Shown here: in pieces, positions 11,843 through 22,774 of the stretch | How the letters are laid out: every line of letters starts with the position of its first letter | Position numbering within the stretch: the first letter of the stretch is position 1 | Origin: Metridium senile | Lineage: Eukaryota > Cnidaria > Anthozoa > Actiniaria > Metridiidae | NCBI GenBank assembly: GCA_949775045.1 | Contig: OX459099.1 | Span: forward strand, 3,145,067-3,209,066 | DNA length: 64,000 nucleotides | Direction of reading: 5' to 3' | The notes under the pieces: model-generated | Told to the model about the DNA's origin: nothing | The model's database searches: none | The model's input: the letters and a program-made list of their open reading frames with translations, nothing else | Translations under genes and position numbers: made by a program

Positions 11843-12430
11843 AAATAAACACATTTTCTCAACTTTCCTCTAGTAGTTGCAAGTCTGATCTATTCAATCT
11901 TTTCATGGGTATTCGGCTTGGTTCACGAGAACGGCATCGAGTTCGACAATTACACGGCACTACTTGTCTAGAATTATAATAACTTTGAATAAGGAGATCT
12001 TATTTCCTTTTACATTTTTATTGACACTACAGATTCATGTTTTACATATACTTTAAACACAATATTATCTATAATAGAATAATTTTCATCTTTTATGATA
12101 TACTTTGCGACCATATCTGACTATTTGTTAAGCTCACAAAACACACGTAATTAGCAGATAATAGTGTAATAATATATACAGACAAAATCGATTCAGTCCA
12201 TTTGTACATAATAAATACAATAAAAATACGTAATAAGTTTACCACTAGAAGCCCAAATCTTGATAGAAAATCGACGTCCATGTGGTCAGATGACAGTATT
12301 TTCAATATGGCGGATAGTACCTTCGCACAGTGTGAGCTAGGGATTGAAATATTTTGAGGCGGTCAAATAAAATTCTGAACGTGGGGATATTTGCCTTCTT
12401 TTTGCAGCGGCTGGTTTGTTTTTATTTCAC

Positions 12431-12893
12431 CTTCTTCGAGCTATACATATTTGCATGCTTTTTTACGAAACGCACGCTGACTTACCAAGTGTGAAAATTT
12501 ATATCACAACTCGCAAAACTTTGATTATAAGGAAAGCTGGAATATTATTACTATTTATGCTCCCTAATGTTTGCACGTGTATAAATCTTCGCTTGATATG
12601 GTTCCTGTGTAATAAAAAAAAGCCGAAAATGGCAATAATAGCAAATCACGCAAACAAAGGGCAGATATTTGTTTAGCTAACAAAGAGAATATAAAAAGAA
12701 TGAAACGTGGAAGAGAGAAAAAGGGTTCTGTGGTAAGTTTACTCAATTGAAATTTTAATACCTTTGAAATTTTAATAACTTTGAAATATTGAATTTAGGG
12801 CCAGTGATTATAAAACTGATTTAAATTTTCACGCTTGGTTAGTTAGCGTGCGTTTCGTAAAAAAACATCCAAATATGTATAACTCGAAGAATG
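12431..12893. mobile_element. Inverted-repeat element
   Basis: The left arm (CTTCTTCGAGCTATACATAT ... TTTTTTACGAAACGCACGCT) is mirrored at 12840-12893 (AGCGTGCGTTTCGTAAAAAA ... ATGTATAACTCGAAGAA). There is about 350 bp of unrelated interior and no protein. Confidence 0.65.
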
Positions 12894-13039
12894 GATGACG
12901 TATGCCTTTTTGTGGTGAACTACGACGGTACGACGAGGACGACTAATAATCAGCACCGAATTTTCAACTCGCTGGCACAGGGTGCCTAGCGAGTAAAAAG
13001 GTTTATTTAGAAATACTTTCGCACCTTAAACGGCGAATT

Positions 13040-14920
13040 TCAGTATTATAGTAAGTAAATTTCGATACAAATATAGCAGCTAATTATGAAGTGATTACAA
13101 TTAAATTACTACTATTAGACACGATACTATAAGTTATTATTAAATTGTGCACTAGCACAAGGAAAAAAACTTTTTTTAAATCTCTCAGTTCCACATTTAA
13201 TTAATGAAAAATGAGATACATTACGCGAGTGAAACGGCTCTGTTGTTATGGTCACGCCATATAATGCATGAGTGCATTCCATGGTTGATATAGCCAACTC
13301 TCTAGGCATTGTCCAAAAATTCGCGCCAGAAAAATTCGCGCCATTTCAATTGCCATTTGAATAAATATCACGGTTGTTGGTCAAGTCTCCTTTTGACACT
13401 TTACTGTATACATCAATGTTTTCGCTAGATTTAGCATGCCGTAGAATTGTCTTTAAGAAATTTGAGCCAAACACGGTTGATAAAATGTTGAAAACATCAC
13501 AAAAGGGTCTGCAACTTATTTGAGTAGCCAAACAAATCTAAACGGTGATAATGTCAAGTAGTATTGAAGGCAATAGAGTGAAAAAAACATAAAGCGTTTG
13601 TGACGCGAGTGTGCAGCCATTCGAAGCGCAACTAATAATTCGATCTTTCATGTTACTCTTGATCTAAGAATTATCTTAAAAAATATTTACAACAGTTCTC
13701 AGTCACGCGTGCACCGCACGTATAAAAAGCACCGCTATAAAACGTAAAGTTGGTGGACGTCAATCTGTGTTTACAAGACGCATGGTGTTTTTACTTCACT
13801 CGGGCTGCGAAACAAGTCTGAATCCGACGACGAGATTGTTGTGGCAATTGAGCTTCCAGATTACGATGAAACGCAAATATTCCAAAACAAAAATGAAATT
13901 GTAAGTTTGATTGACGTCCACCAACTTCACGTTTTATAGCGGTGCTTTTTATGCGTGCAGTGCACGTGTGACTGAGAACTGCTGTAAAGCCAGTCACTCA
14001 AAAATGAGTATTTTTTGTTGTTTGTCTGAATTTCATTGAAATCGATAGACCGGCAATTTTGCGCGCTAGAGTACAATTCTTTTAAATATCATTGTTAGAA
14101 AAAGCGAAAAGCACGGCTTGAAAATAATTCCTAATGCACTGTTGAAGCTTAAATCTTTGAAGAAACATACTCGTGAATTTCAAATATATTAGTTAGTTAG
14201 TTTATATACTCCATAACGGCTAGCCGTTGGGAGTAGCTGATCCCGCCTAAACGTCGAGCCAGCTGTGAAATTCATTTTTCTTCATCATCTTCTTCAACTT
14301 GATCTGGCTCTGTCAAGGCCCGTCCATTTTTCTATTTTAAGCCATCGATCTTGTGTGTCTTTACGCGTATTTACGGATATTGGTGAGATTTAGACGAGAT
14401 ACGAGTAAATTGTGTTGGGATCACCGTAAATTAAACTTTACATATCATTATTAATATAATTACAATATACCTGTGAGCTTGAGCAAAGAGAGTAACGACG
14501 AAAGCCAACTCTTTAACAATGATTCTATGTATCCCATCTTGTATTAACTCTGTAACCTATGTATATACGGACGTACGGGATGTGTGTAGCTATTTTCCGT
14601 ATGACCAATTTGCATTTTAGCTTCGTGTACTAGCTACCAAGACCACAATGCATTATGTGATTTATGCGCCAATTGTTTTAGTATTCTGAATAACAAAGGA
14701 AAGTCGTGAAGCTCATTTTAATAAAGCAGTCTTGTTTCCCCCGCAGCAGCGTTTCGCTCCCTTATATGAGGATGTGCAGCGGCGAGGCTTAGTGGGCTTT
14801 CATTTATTAGTGAATGGGGTGAGTCACGTTTTTTTGGAAGCTATATAGGGTGGGTGGGGGGGGGGGGGGGGGGGTGATACAAATTGTATGCTGTTTTATA
14901 GGGGTTTAGTGAAAACTGGA
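13040..14920. repeat. Duplicated flanking module, copy A (3' of MFS copy 2)
   Basis: Blocks here recur in the same order 3' of MFS copy 3: 13040-13170 against 18040-18150; 13415-13655 against about 19400-19650; 14100-14700 against 19790-20370; 14700-14920 against 20640-20900. A third partial set lies at 23430-24066. This makes the segment part of the duplicated unit, not unrelated spacer. No gene is seen in it. Differences between sets include the insertion at 13691-13986 and a poly-G run at about 14853-14873. Confidence 0.75.
13691..13986. mobile_element. Fold-back MITE inserted into module A
   Basis: The arms ACAGTTCTCAGTCACGCGTG and ACGTGTGACTGAGAACTGCT pair. The inner blocks also pair (CACCGCTATAAAACGT / ACGTTTTATAGCGGTG and GTTGGTGGACGTCAATC / GATTGACGTCCACCAAC). 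The equivalent place in the third module (about 23490-23505) lacks it, which supports an insertion. Confidence 0.72.
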
Positions 14921-15004
14921 CGAAATATAGTGGGGTTATTTCTGCCAACGAGAAAGGGGGTTGGGTAATATTTGGAAAGACAACAGGTGATGGTTTTCTT
15001 TTTG

Positions 15005-15875
15005 TTTCACAAGAGTATTGTACTGGGACAACATTGAGACAAGCAAATAAGGTTTCTCTCACAAGAGGATTGTACTGGGACAACATTAAGGCAAGTGAAT
15101 AAGGTCTGTTTCCATTAAGATTGTATTGGCAAAACATTGAGGCAAGCAAATAAGGATTATTTCCCAAGAGGATTGTACTGGCAAAACATTGAGGCAAGCA
15201 AATAAGGTTTATTTCCCAAGAGGATTGTACTGGGACAACATTGAGGCTACCAAATAAGGTTTATTTCCCAAGAGGATTGTACTGGGACAACATTGAGGCT
15301 ACCAAATAAGGTTTATTTCCCAAGAGGATTGTACTGGGACAACATTGAGGCTACCAAATAAGGTTTATTTCCCAAGAGGATTGTACTGGGACAACATTGA
15401 GGCCACCAAATAAGGTTTATTTCCCAAGAGGATTGTACTGGGACAACATTGAGGCTACCAAATAAGGTTTATTTCCCAAGAGGATTGTACTGGGACAACA
15501 TTGGGCTACCAAATAAGGTTTATTTCCCAAGAGGATTGTACTGGGACAACATTGAGGCTACCAAATAAGGTTTATTTCCCAAGAGGATTGTACTGGGACA
15601 ACATTGAGGCTACCAAATAAGGTTTATTTCCCAAGAGGATTGTACTGGGACAACATTGAGGCTACCAAATAAGTTTTATTTCCCAAGAGGATTGTACTGG
15701 GACAACATTGAGGCTACCAAATAAGGTTTATTTCCCAAGAGGATTGTACTGGGACAACATTGAGGCTACCAAATAAGGTTTATTTCCCAAGAGGATTGTA
15801 CTGGGACAACATTGAGGCTACCAAATAAGGTTTATTTCCCAAGAGGATTGTATTAGCAAACATTGGATCAACTAA
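15005..15875. repeat. 52-bp minisatellite, about 17 units, 3' of MFS copy 2
   Basis: Near-identical tandem units (AGGATTGTACTGGGACAACA, then TTGAGGCTACCAAATAAGG, then TTTATTTCCCAAG). The unusual GGCTACC variant has spread through most units here, which shows local homogenisation. Every standard unit gives AATAAA on the - strand, so this copy has more than a dozen serial candidate poly(A) signals past its stop codon. Confidence 0.95.
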
Positions 15876-15932
15876 GTAAGGTATAGTGTATTTTGCGTTA
15901 TGCTTATACTACCATCCCTTCTATTATAATCA

Positions 15933-17195
15933 TCAATGTAATTGAGCTGATTGTCCGAAGTACACTTCCGCAAGAGCATGAAGGGCCATCCCAACACCAC
16001 ACATCACAGCACATGACCTAAATAGCACCCTTGGTCCATAATACTGATATACTACCCCGCCCACAGCCCCACCTAGGCCCCAACCTAACCCAGAATCTAC
16101 CCCTGTCATTATGCCAATGACTGTAGTGGTGACTTCCGGTGGCGAGATCACTGTAGCGTACGATACACAGGAAGCCCAGAGAGCAGCGTAGGTCACCCCG
16201 TGGAGGGGTTCTATGAGGAGTACTAACCACGGATTCTGTAAGTAGGAATATGCTACCAACCGTATTATAAAGACAGCCAGAGACAGAAAGAGGATTTTAC
16301 TGGTGCCGAGAAGTTTGATCATTTTGCCAGAGATTAAGAATACGATCACTTCTGACGTACAATATACAGCAATTGACATTCCCATAAGGGTATGCGAGCC
16401 GCCAAGGTCTTTAAGAAAGATGAATAGTAACAACGTGATCACTCCACTGCTGATGCCCATGATGAGAAGGACTATGATGAACAACAAGACACGCGGGTTT
16501 GTGAATAATACTTTAAGATGCGATAGTACCATTTTGGATGGTTTACGTCCTTCAACCTCTTTCATCGTCAAACAAACTACAAACAACGATACATTCAACA
16601 CCAAGAAGATGACAAACGACCACAGGAAATTCGCTTTTTCATTCACATCAGCCTCGAGCTTCCCTTCATTTGCAGCGAAACCGGACAAAAAACCAAACAA
16701 TCCAAACCCAAAGGCACCCCACAAACGCAGTTTACCGTAATCTACATCAGTTGACATGGTAACCACAGTGGCGTCCAGAATTGGTGAAATGGTTGCCATG
16801 AAGAAGAATGCAACGCTTGTCAAGACAAAGAGTAGCCAAAATTTGGTCTGGTTACTAAGCTCTAATAACGAAGAGCTGGGGCTTGACGAATGGTTGCTAT
16901 TGGTAACACCTGTCACCAAATCCATCACTGTCACACAATCTGTCTGAATTCCTGTCAGTTTTTCAGTGAAGTTAAAAGAACAATTTGACATAGCGTTACT
17001 CTGCATTGCATTGGCATGGTTAGTTAAACTAAATGGATAGATAGCAAGAATCAGTAATGTGTAGAGTGCTACAGATACCAACATTACAGTCTTATGTCGT
17101 CCTGTTCGGTCCGAAATTCCTCCCCATAGGGGTGCTGAGATAAAAAACACGAAAGGCTTCAGACCTGCTAGTATTCCAGACTCCGTTTCATCCAT
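15933..17195 (-). CDS. MFSD6-like transporter, copy 2, start codon lost
   Basis: The frame is open over the full length homologous to copy 1 (15933-17381). At the position of copy 1's ATG (17381-17379), however, copy 2 reads AGG, so the first in-frame ATG is the one at 17195 (MDETESG). Starting there removes 62 residues, including TM1, and gives 420 aa. Over those 420 residues only about four positions differ from copy 1 (for example V/A in SVALYTL and I/T in NQTKFW), so the loss is recent. The GGISDRTGRHK loop and later helices are intact. It may be a young pseudogene, or it may be rescued by a non-AUG start or by splicing of an upstream coding exon to the CCACAG site. Confidence 0.8.
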   Translation of the reverse strand: MDETESGILAGLKPFVFFISAPLWGGISDRTGRHKTVMLVSVALYTLLILAIYPFSLTNHANAMQSNAMSNCSFNFTEKLTGIQTDCVTVMDLVTGVTNSNHSSSPSSSLLELSNQTKFWLLFVLTSVAFFFMATISPILDATVVTMSTDVDYGKLRLWGAFGFGLFGFLSGFAANEGKLEADVNEKANFLWSFVIFLVLNVSLFVVCLTMKEVEGRKPSKMVLSHLKVLFTNPRVLLFIIVLLIMGISSGVITLLLFIFLKDLGGSHTLMGMSIAVYCTSEVIVFLISGKMIKLLGTSKILFLSLAVFIIRLVAYSYLQNPWLVLLIEPLHGVTYAALWASCVSYATVISPPEVTTTVIGIMTGVDSGLGWGLGGAVGGVVYQYYGPRVLFRSCAVMCGVGMALHALAEVYFGQSAQLH

Positions 17196-17266
17196 GTTTA
17201 ACTGTTTGTAGAAAACAGGCAGGTATACTGTTAGTGATGCTGCTGCACCATAGTAGAACGCGTACG

Positions 17267-17392
17267 CTAGTTTTGCTTTGAGAATCTCTCGTTTGTCTGG
17301 TTGTTCGCAGTCTGGTTGTTCGCAGTCTGGTTGTTTGTAGTCTGGTAAGAGAATGACATCACACTGATCGTCTTCGTTCCTTTTCCTTTCAT
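17267..17392 (-). promoter_or_regulatory. 41-codon out-of-frame uORF over the lost start of MFS copy 2
   Basis: The upstream ATG shared by all three copies is at 17392-17390. Because ATGA became AGGA, the in-frame stop present in copy 1 has gone. The frame runs MKGKGTKTISVMSF... through an NNQTANNQTAN repeat to a stop at 17267. It is not expected to make a useful protein; its significance is that the first AUG of a conserved leader now reads the wrong frame. Confidence 0.55.
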
Positions 17393-17439
17393 CTGTGGAA
17401 AATAATAGATTTTATTTGACAACACTACGATGGTGGATG

Positions 17440-18014
17440 ATAAATCAGTTGGTTGATTGATTAGTCGGTTAATTTGTTGGTTGATTGATTGGTCGGTTAA
17501 TTTGTTGGTTGATTGTTTAGTCATTTAATTTGTTGGTTGATTGATTAGTCGGTTAATTTGTTGGTTGATTGATTGGTCTGTTAATTTGTTGGTTGATTGT
17601 TTAGTCATTTAATTTGTTGGTTGATTGATTAGTCGGTTAATTTGTTGGTTGATTGATTGGTCGGTTAATTTGTTGGTTGATTGATTAGTCGGTTAATTTG
17701 TTGGTTGATTGTTTAGTCATTTAATTTGTTGGTTGATTGATTAGTCGGTTAATTTGTTGGTTGATTGATTGGTCTGTTAATTTGTTGGTTGATTGATTGG
17801 TCGGTTAATTTGTTGGTTGATTGATTGGTCGGTTAATTTGTTGGTTGATTGATTAGTCGGTTAATTTGTTGGTTGATTGTTTAGTCATTTAATTTGTTGG
17901 TTGATTGATTAGTCGGTTAATTTGTTGGTTGATTGATTGGTCTGTTAATTTGTTGGTTGATTGATTGGTCGGTTAATTTGTTGGTTGATTGATTGGTCGG
18001 TTAATTTGTTGGTT
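17440..18014. repeat. 28-bp minisatellite 5' of MFS copy 2
   Basis: About 20 units of TTGATTGATTGGTCGGTTAA + TTTGTTGG, with a regular alternation of TGGTCGG, TAGTCGG and TTTAGTCATT variants. These form a higher-order repeat of several units, unlike the mixture upstream of copy 1. Confidence 0.92.
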
Positions 18015-18039
18015 GGCTATACATATATATATGTGCACA

Positions 18040-20950
18040 CAGGCGAAATAGTAAATTTGATACAAATATAGCTAATTATGAAGTGATTACAATGAAATTA
18101 CTACTATTAGACATGATAGTTATTATCAAATTGTGCAATAGCACAAGGAAAAAACCCAAAGGGGCAAGTGGCAAAGGATTACTGTAATGTTCGGAATAAT
18201 TACTTATGATAAGGTCTAGTGTTATTTCCTCTAAGTGTTATTGCCTCGAGTAGGGCACTGAGCTAGTTGTTTTCAGTTGTGGCCGGAGACTATATCGGAA
18301 ACGTCCAAATTATTAAAATCACCTAAAATAATAACTCCAGAGTTAGCCGATGAATTACGTATAGAATCTAAAGTTTGTACTATGTAGTCTGATAAATCCT
18401 GTTGATCTTGCGCGGGTCTACCAGGGGGATTATACAGAGCACCAAGGAGAATATCAGTGAAAGGTCTTGGAAGACGGTAGGGCCGTATCCATAGCCACAG
18501 ACATTCATGGGACAGGGTGCCCTATACCTTTTGCGTGAATCGTGATCGGCCTATTTATTTTGGCGTGAAACGTGATTGGAGATTTTTTTATCCGTGATTC
18601 GTGATTCAAACTTTATGCGTCCACGTGAATCCATCTTTTCCTTTATGCGTGATTTGTGAACGGAAACAATAACAATAACAATTTTAACGTGATTCGTGAA
18701 ACGTCGATTTTTGCGTGAATGTGAAAAAGATTTCAGTATTTTGCGTGATTCGTGAAATGACCAATTTATTTTACGTGAATGCATTTTGCGAGGTGGTATA
18801 GGGGACCCTGATGGGAGGGGTCTTCTAGGTCGAAACGGCGTTTGCATGGAGTATTTTCCTTCAGGTGCAAATGCAAACACCGCCGCCACGGCTTTGGTCT
18901 CCATCTTTACGGTGTAAGTTGAAACTGTTCAAAGATACTAGGTCGTCGTCGATTTCTGAGTCAGCCAAGTTTCGGTGATGACAACAAAATCAGCAGGATT
19001 TCACACTCCACAGGAGAAATGCTGAGAGTTCGTCGATTTTTGGTAGTAAAGATCGCACATTCATTAAACAAATGCTAGCAAACTGGATGTTTTTTGTTTC
19101 ACGGCTATTAGTCGGTGTTGCAAGGCCAGCTTGAGTAGGGGCTTGCAATGTTATGTTATAAATAAGAACGCTGAGATACGGTTGATTGCGTGTTACTACT
19201 GAGTGGTATGCAAATCTGTTTCGACTTCGGATGTAATGGCTTGCATATTTAATTTACTTGTTTAATTGCTTGTCGGAGTCGTTTTCCTGCACGGCATCCA
19301 CGAAATGGTCTGAGAATACTGAATATTGAAGTCTTGAAAACAGAGGATTATCAATACGAAGTCCATCTTAGTAGGTTTTAAACTTCGAAAAATTGAAGGT
19401 GTATGCATCAAAGTTTTCGCTTGATTTAGCATGCCGTAGAATTCTCTTTGAGAAATTTGAGGCAAACACGGTTGATAAAATGTTGAAAACATCACAAAAG
19501 GGTCTGCAACTTACTTGAGTAGCCAAACAAATCTAAACGGTGATAATGTCAAGTATATATTGAAGTAAAAAGAGTGAAAATCATAAAGCGTTTGTGAGAC
19601 GAGTGTGCAGCCATTCGAAGCGCAACTATTATAATTCGATCTTTTTTAGAGTGCTTACACTATGTCCATGAAATGAAATCTAAATAGTTACTAACTAATA
19701 GTTTTTATTTAGTGACTATTAGCCACTATCACTCAACTGGAACAGCTTTAGTAACAATACACAATGAATAAAAATTCAATTAATTGAAAATAATTCCTAA
19801 TGCACTGTTAGAAGCTTAAATCTTTGAAGAAACATACTCGTGAATTTCAAATATATTAGTTAGTTAGTTTATATACTCCATAACGGCTAGCCGTTGGGAG
19901 TAGCTGATCCCGCCAAAACGTCGAGCCAGCTGTGAAATTCATTTTTCTTCATCATCTTCTTCAACTTGATCTGGCTCTGTCAAGGCCCGTCCATTTTTCT
20001 ATTTTAAGCCATCGATCTTGTGTGTCTTTACGCGTATTTACGGATATTGGTGAGATTTAGACGAGATACGAGTAAATTGTGTTGGGATCACCGTAAATTA
20101 AACTTTACATATCATTATTAATATAATTACAATATACCTGTGAGCTTGAGCAAAGAGAGTAACGACGAAAGCCAACTCTTTAACAATGATTCTATGTATC
20201 CCATCTTGTATTAACTCTGTAACCTATGTATATACGGACGTACGGGATGTGTGTAGCTATTTAGCTATGACCAATTTGCATTATAGCTTCGTGTACTAGC
20301 TACCGAGACTAGAATGCATTATGTAAGTTATGCTTCAATTGTTTTAGTGTTCTGAATAACAAAGGAAAGTATCCTATTCGCGGCAATGCCTTTCACGCTC
20401 GCTTAATAAGAGATGGAGAAATGCAACCATGCATGCTTGTATGGGTTGAAAGTGAAATGGGGCACTGGGATTGGGCGGGAGGGGAAATACAAGCGCGGTA
20501 GCATGAGTTTGCAAGCGTGAAAGGAAAGGGAAAAGCGGTTTGAAAAGAGGCCATTGGTATGACCTTGACCGTTTAGGAGTCTTTCGCGAAGTGGGCCGAA
20601 TGAGATTTTGAGCTCTTATTTATACTCGCTCTGTAAGGGACTGGCGCGAATAGTGGTGAAGCTCATTGTCATAAAGCATTCTTGTTTCCCCCGCAGCAGC
20701 GTTTCGCTCCCTTATATGAGGACGTGCAGCGGCGAGGATTAGTGGGCTTTCATTTATTAGTAAATGGGGTGGGTCACATTTTATTTGGAAGCTATATAGG
20801 GTGGGGGAGGGGGGGGGGGTTGAGAATGATACAAATTGTATGCTGTTTTATAGGGGCTTTGTGAAAACTGGACGAAATATAGGGGAGTTATTTCTGCCAA
20901 CGAGAAAGGGGGTTGGGTAATATTTGGAAAAGACAACAGGCGATGGTTTT
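18040..20950. repeat. Duplicated flanking module, copy B (3' of MFS copy 3)
   Basis: Counterpart of 13040-14920, interrupted by a retrotransposon fragment (18286-19235). It also carries about 270 bp of non-matching sequence at 20370-20640. The blocks at 19400-20370 and 20640-20950 match module A closely. Confidence 0.7.
18286..19235 (-). mobile_element. Broken non-LTR retrotransposon: AP-endonuclease region
   Basis: On the - strand, translations in more than one frame give the hallmarks of a CR1/Jockey-type apurinic endonuclease in the right order: NVRSLLPKIDELSAFL (about 19000-19060), then after a frameshift EIDDDLVSLNSFNLHRKDGD and RGGGVCICT followed by a stop (about 18850-18950), then ECLWLWIRPYRLPRPF, LLGALYNPPGRPAQDQ and GVIILGDFN (about 18310-18510). 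A run of CGTGAATCGTGATCG-like repeats (about 18530-18800) splits the domain. No reverse transcriptase part is seen. It is dead: frameshifts, a stop and an insertion. Confidence 0.82.
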
Positions 20951-20954
20951 CTTT

Positions 20955-21250
20955 TTATTTCCCAAGAGTATTGTACTGGGACAACATTGAGACAAGCAAA
21001 TAAGGTTTCTCTCCCAAGAGGATTGTACTGGGACAACATTAAGGCAAGTGAATAAGGTCTGTTTCCATTAAGATTGTATTGGCAAAACATTGAGGCAAGC
21101 AAATAAGGTTTATTTTCCAAGAGGATTGTACTGGGACAACATTGAGGCAAGCAAATAAGTTTTTTTTCCCAAGAGGATTGTACTGGGACAACATTGAAGC
21201 AAGCAAATAAGGTTTATTTCCCAAGAGGATTGTATTATCAAACATTGGAT
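20955..21250. repeat. 52-bp minisatellite, about 6 units, 3' of MFS copy 3
   Basis: Same 52-bp unit as at 2385 and 15005. The first units (GAGACAAGCAAATAAGG, AAGGCAAGTGAATAAGG) align one-to-one with the first units of the copy 2 array. So the ancestral array had about six units, and copy 2 expanded at its gene-proximal side. Confidence 0.9.
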
Positions 21251-21320
21251 CAACTAAGTAAAGTATAGTGTATTTTGCGTTATGCTTATGCTACCATCCC
21301 TTCTATTATAATTATCAATG

Positions 21321-22718
21321 TTATTGAGCTAAATGTCCGAAGAACACTTCCGCAACAGCATGCAGGGCCATCCCAATACCACACATCACAGCACATGCCC
21401 TAAATAGCACCCTTGGTCCATAATACTGATATACTACCCCGCCCACAGCTCCACCTAGGCCCCAACCTAACCCAAAATGTACCCCTGTCATTATGCCAAT
21501 GACTGTAGTGGTGACTTCCGGTGGCGAGATCACTGTAGCGTACGATACACAGGAAGCCCAGAGAGCAGCGTAGGTCAGCCCGTGTAGGGGTTCTATGAGG
21601 AGTACTAACCAGGGGTTCTGTAAGTAGGAATATGCTGCCAACCGTATTATAAAGACAGCCAGAGACAGAAAAAGGATTTTATTGGTGCCGAGAAGTTTGA
21701 TCATTTTGCCAGAGATTAAGAATACGATCACTTCTGACGTACAATATACCGCAATGGACATTCCCATAAGGGTATGCGAGCCGCCAAGGTCTTTAAGAAA
21801 GATGAATAGTAACCACGTGATCACTCCACTGCTGATGCCCATGATGAGAAGGACTATGATGAATAACAAGACACGCGGGTTTGTGAATATTACTTTAAGG
21901 TGCGGTAGTACAATATTCGATGGTTTACGTCCTTCAACCCCTTTCATCGTCAAACAAACTACAAACACCGATACATTCAACACCAAGAAGATGACAAAAG
22001 ACCACAGGAAATTCGCTTTTTCATTCACATCAGCCTCGAGCTTTCCTTTATTTGCAGCGAAACCCGACAGAAAACCGAACAATCCAAACCCAAAGGCACC
22101 CCACAAACGCAGTTTACCATAATCTACATCGGTCGGCATGGTAACCACAGTGGCGTCCAGAATTGGTGAAATGGTTGCCATGAAGAAGAATGCAACGCTT
22201 GTCATGACAAAGAGTAGCCAAAATTTGGTCTGGTTACTAAGCTCTGATGACGAAGAGCTGGGGCTTGACGAATGGTTGCTATTGGTAACACCTGTCACCA
22301 AATCCATCACTGTCACACAATCTGTCATTTTTTCAGTAAAGTTAAAAGAACTATTCGACGTAGCGTTACTTTGCATTGCATTGGCATGGTTAGTTAAACT
22401 AAATGGATAGATGGCAAGAATCAGTAATGTGTAGAGTGCTACAGCTACCAACATTACAGTCTTATGTCGTCCTGTTCGGTCCGAAATTCCTCCCCATAGA
22501 GGTGCACTGATAAAAGTAACGAAAGGCTTTAGACTTGCTAGTATTCCAGTCTCTGTGTCATCCATGTTTAACTGTTTGTAGAAAACAGGAAGGTATGCTG
22601 TCAGTGATGCAGCTGCACCATAGTAGAACACGTACACAAGTTTTGCTTTGAGAATCTCTCGTTTGTCTGGTTGTTCGCAGTCTGGTTTGAGAATGACATC
22701 ACACTGATCGTCTTCCAT
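21321..22718 (-). CDS. MFSD6-like transporter, copy 3
   Basis: An intact 465-aa paralogue starting MEDDQCDVILKPD. It is more diverged from copies 1 and 2 than they are from each other. The N-tail is shorter (fewer QPDC repeats) and five residues are missing before the DCVTVMDLVTG loop. GGISDRTGRHK, KLRLWGAFGFG and the C-terminal helices are retained, with changes such as PTDVDYG for STDVDYG and ITWLLF for ITLLLF. It is the best candidate for the functional ancestral-type copy beside copy 1. The upstream ATG at 22729-22727 opens an out-of-frame uORF of about 40 codons that overlaps this start. Confidence 0.9.
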   Translation of the reverse strand: MEDDQCDVILKPDCEQPDKREILKAKLVYVFYYGAAASLTAYLPVFYKQLNMDDTETGILASLKPFVTFISAPLWGGISDRTGRHKTVMLVAVALYTLLILAIYPFSLTNHANAMQSNATSNSSFNFTEKMTDCVTVMDLVTGVTNSNHSSSPSSSSSELSNQTKFWLLFVMTSVAFFFMATISPILDATVVTMPTDVDYGKLRLWGAFGFGLFGFLSGFAANKGKLEADVNEKANFLWSFVIFLVLNVSVFVVCLTMKGVEGRKPSNIVLPHLKVIFTNPRVLLFIIVLLIMGISSGVITWLLFIFLKDLGGSHTLMGMSIAVYCTSEVIVFLISGKMIKLLGTNKILFLSLAVFIIRLAAYSYLQNPWLVLLIEPLHGLTYAALWASCVSYATVISPPEVTTTVIGIMTGVHFGLGWGLGGAVGGVVYQYYGPRVLFRACAVMCGIGMALHAVAEVFFGHLAQ

Positions 22719-22774
22719 TTTGCTTTCATCTGTGGAAAATAATAGATTTTATTTGACAACACTACGATGATAGA

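Noticed and set aside
18551..18904. 117-codon - strand ORF (METKAVAAVFAFAPEG...)
   Set aside because: Part lies in the endonuclease region in a different frame and the rest is the CGTGAATCGTGAT repeat; no independent support.
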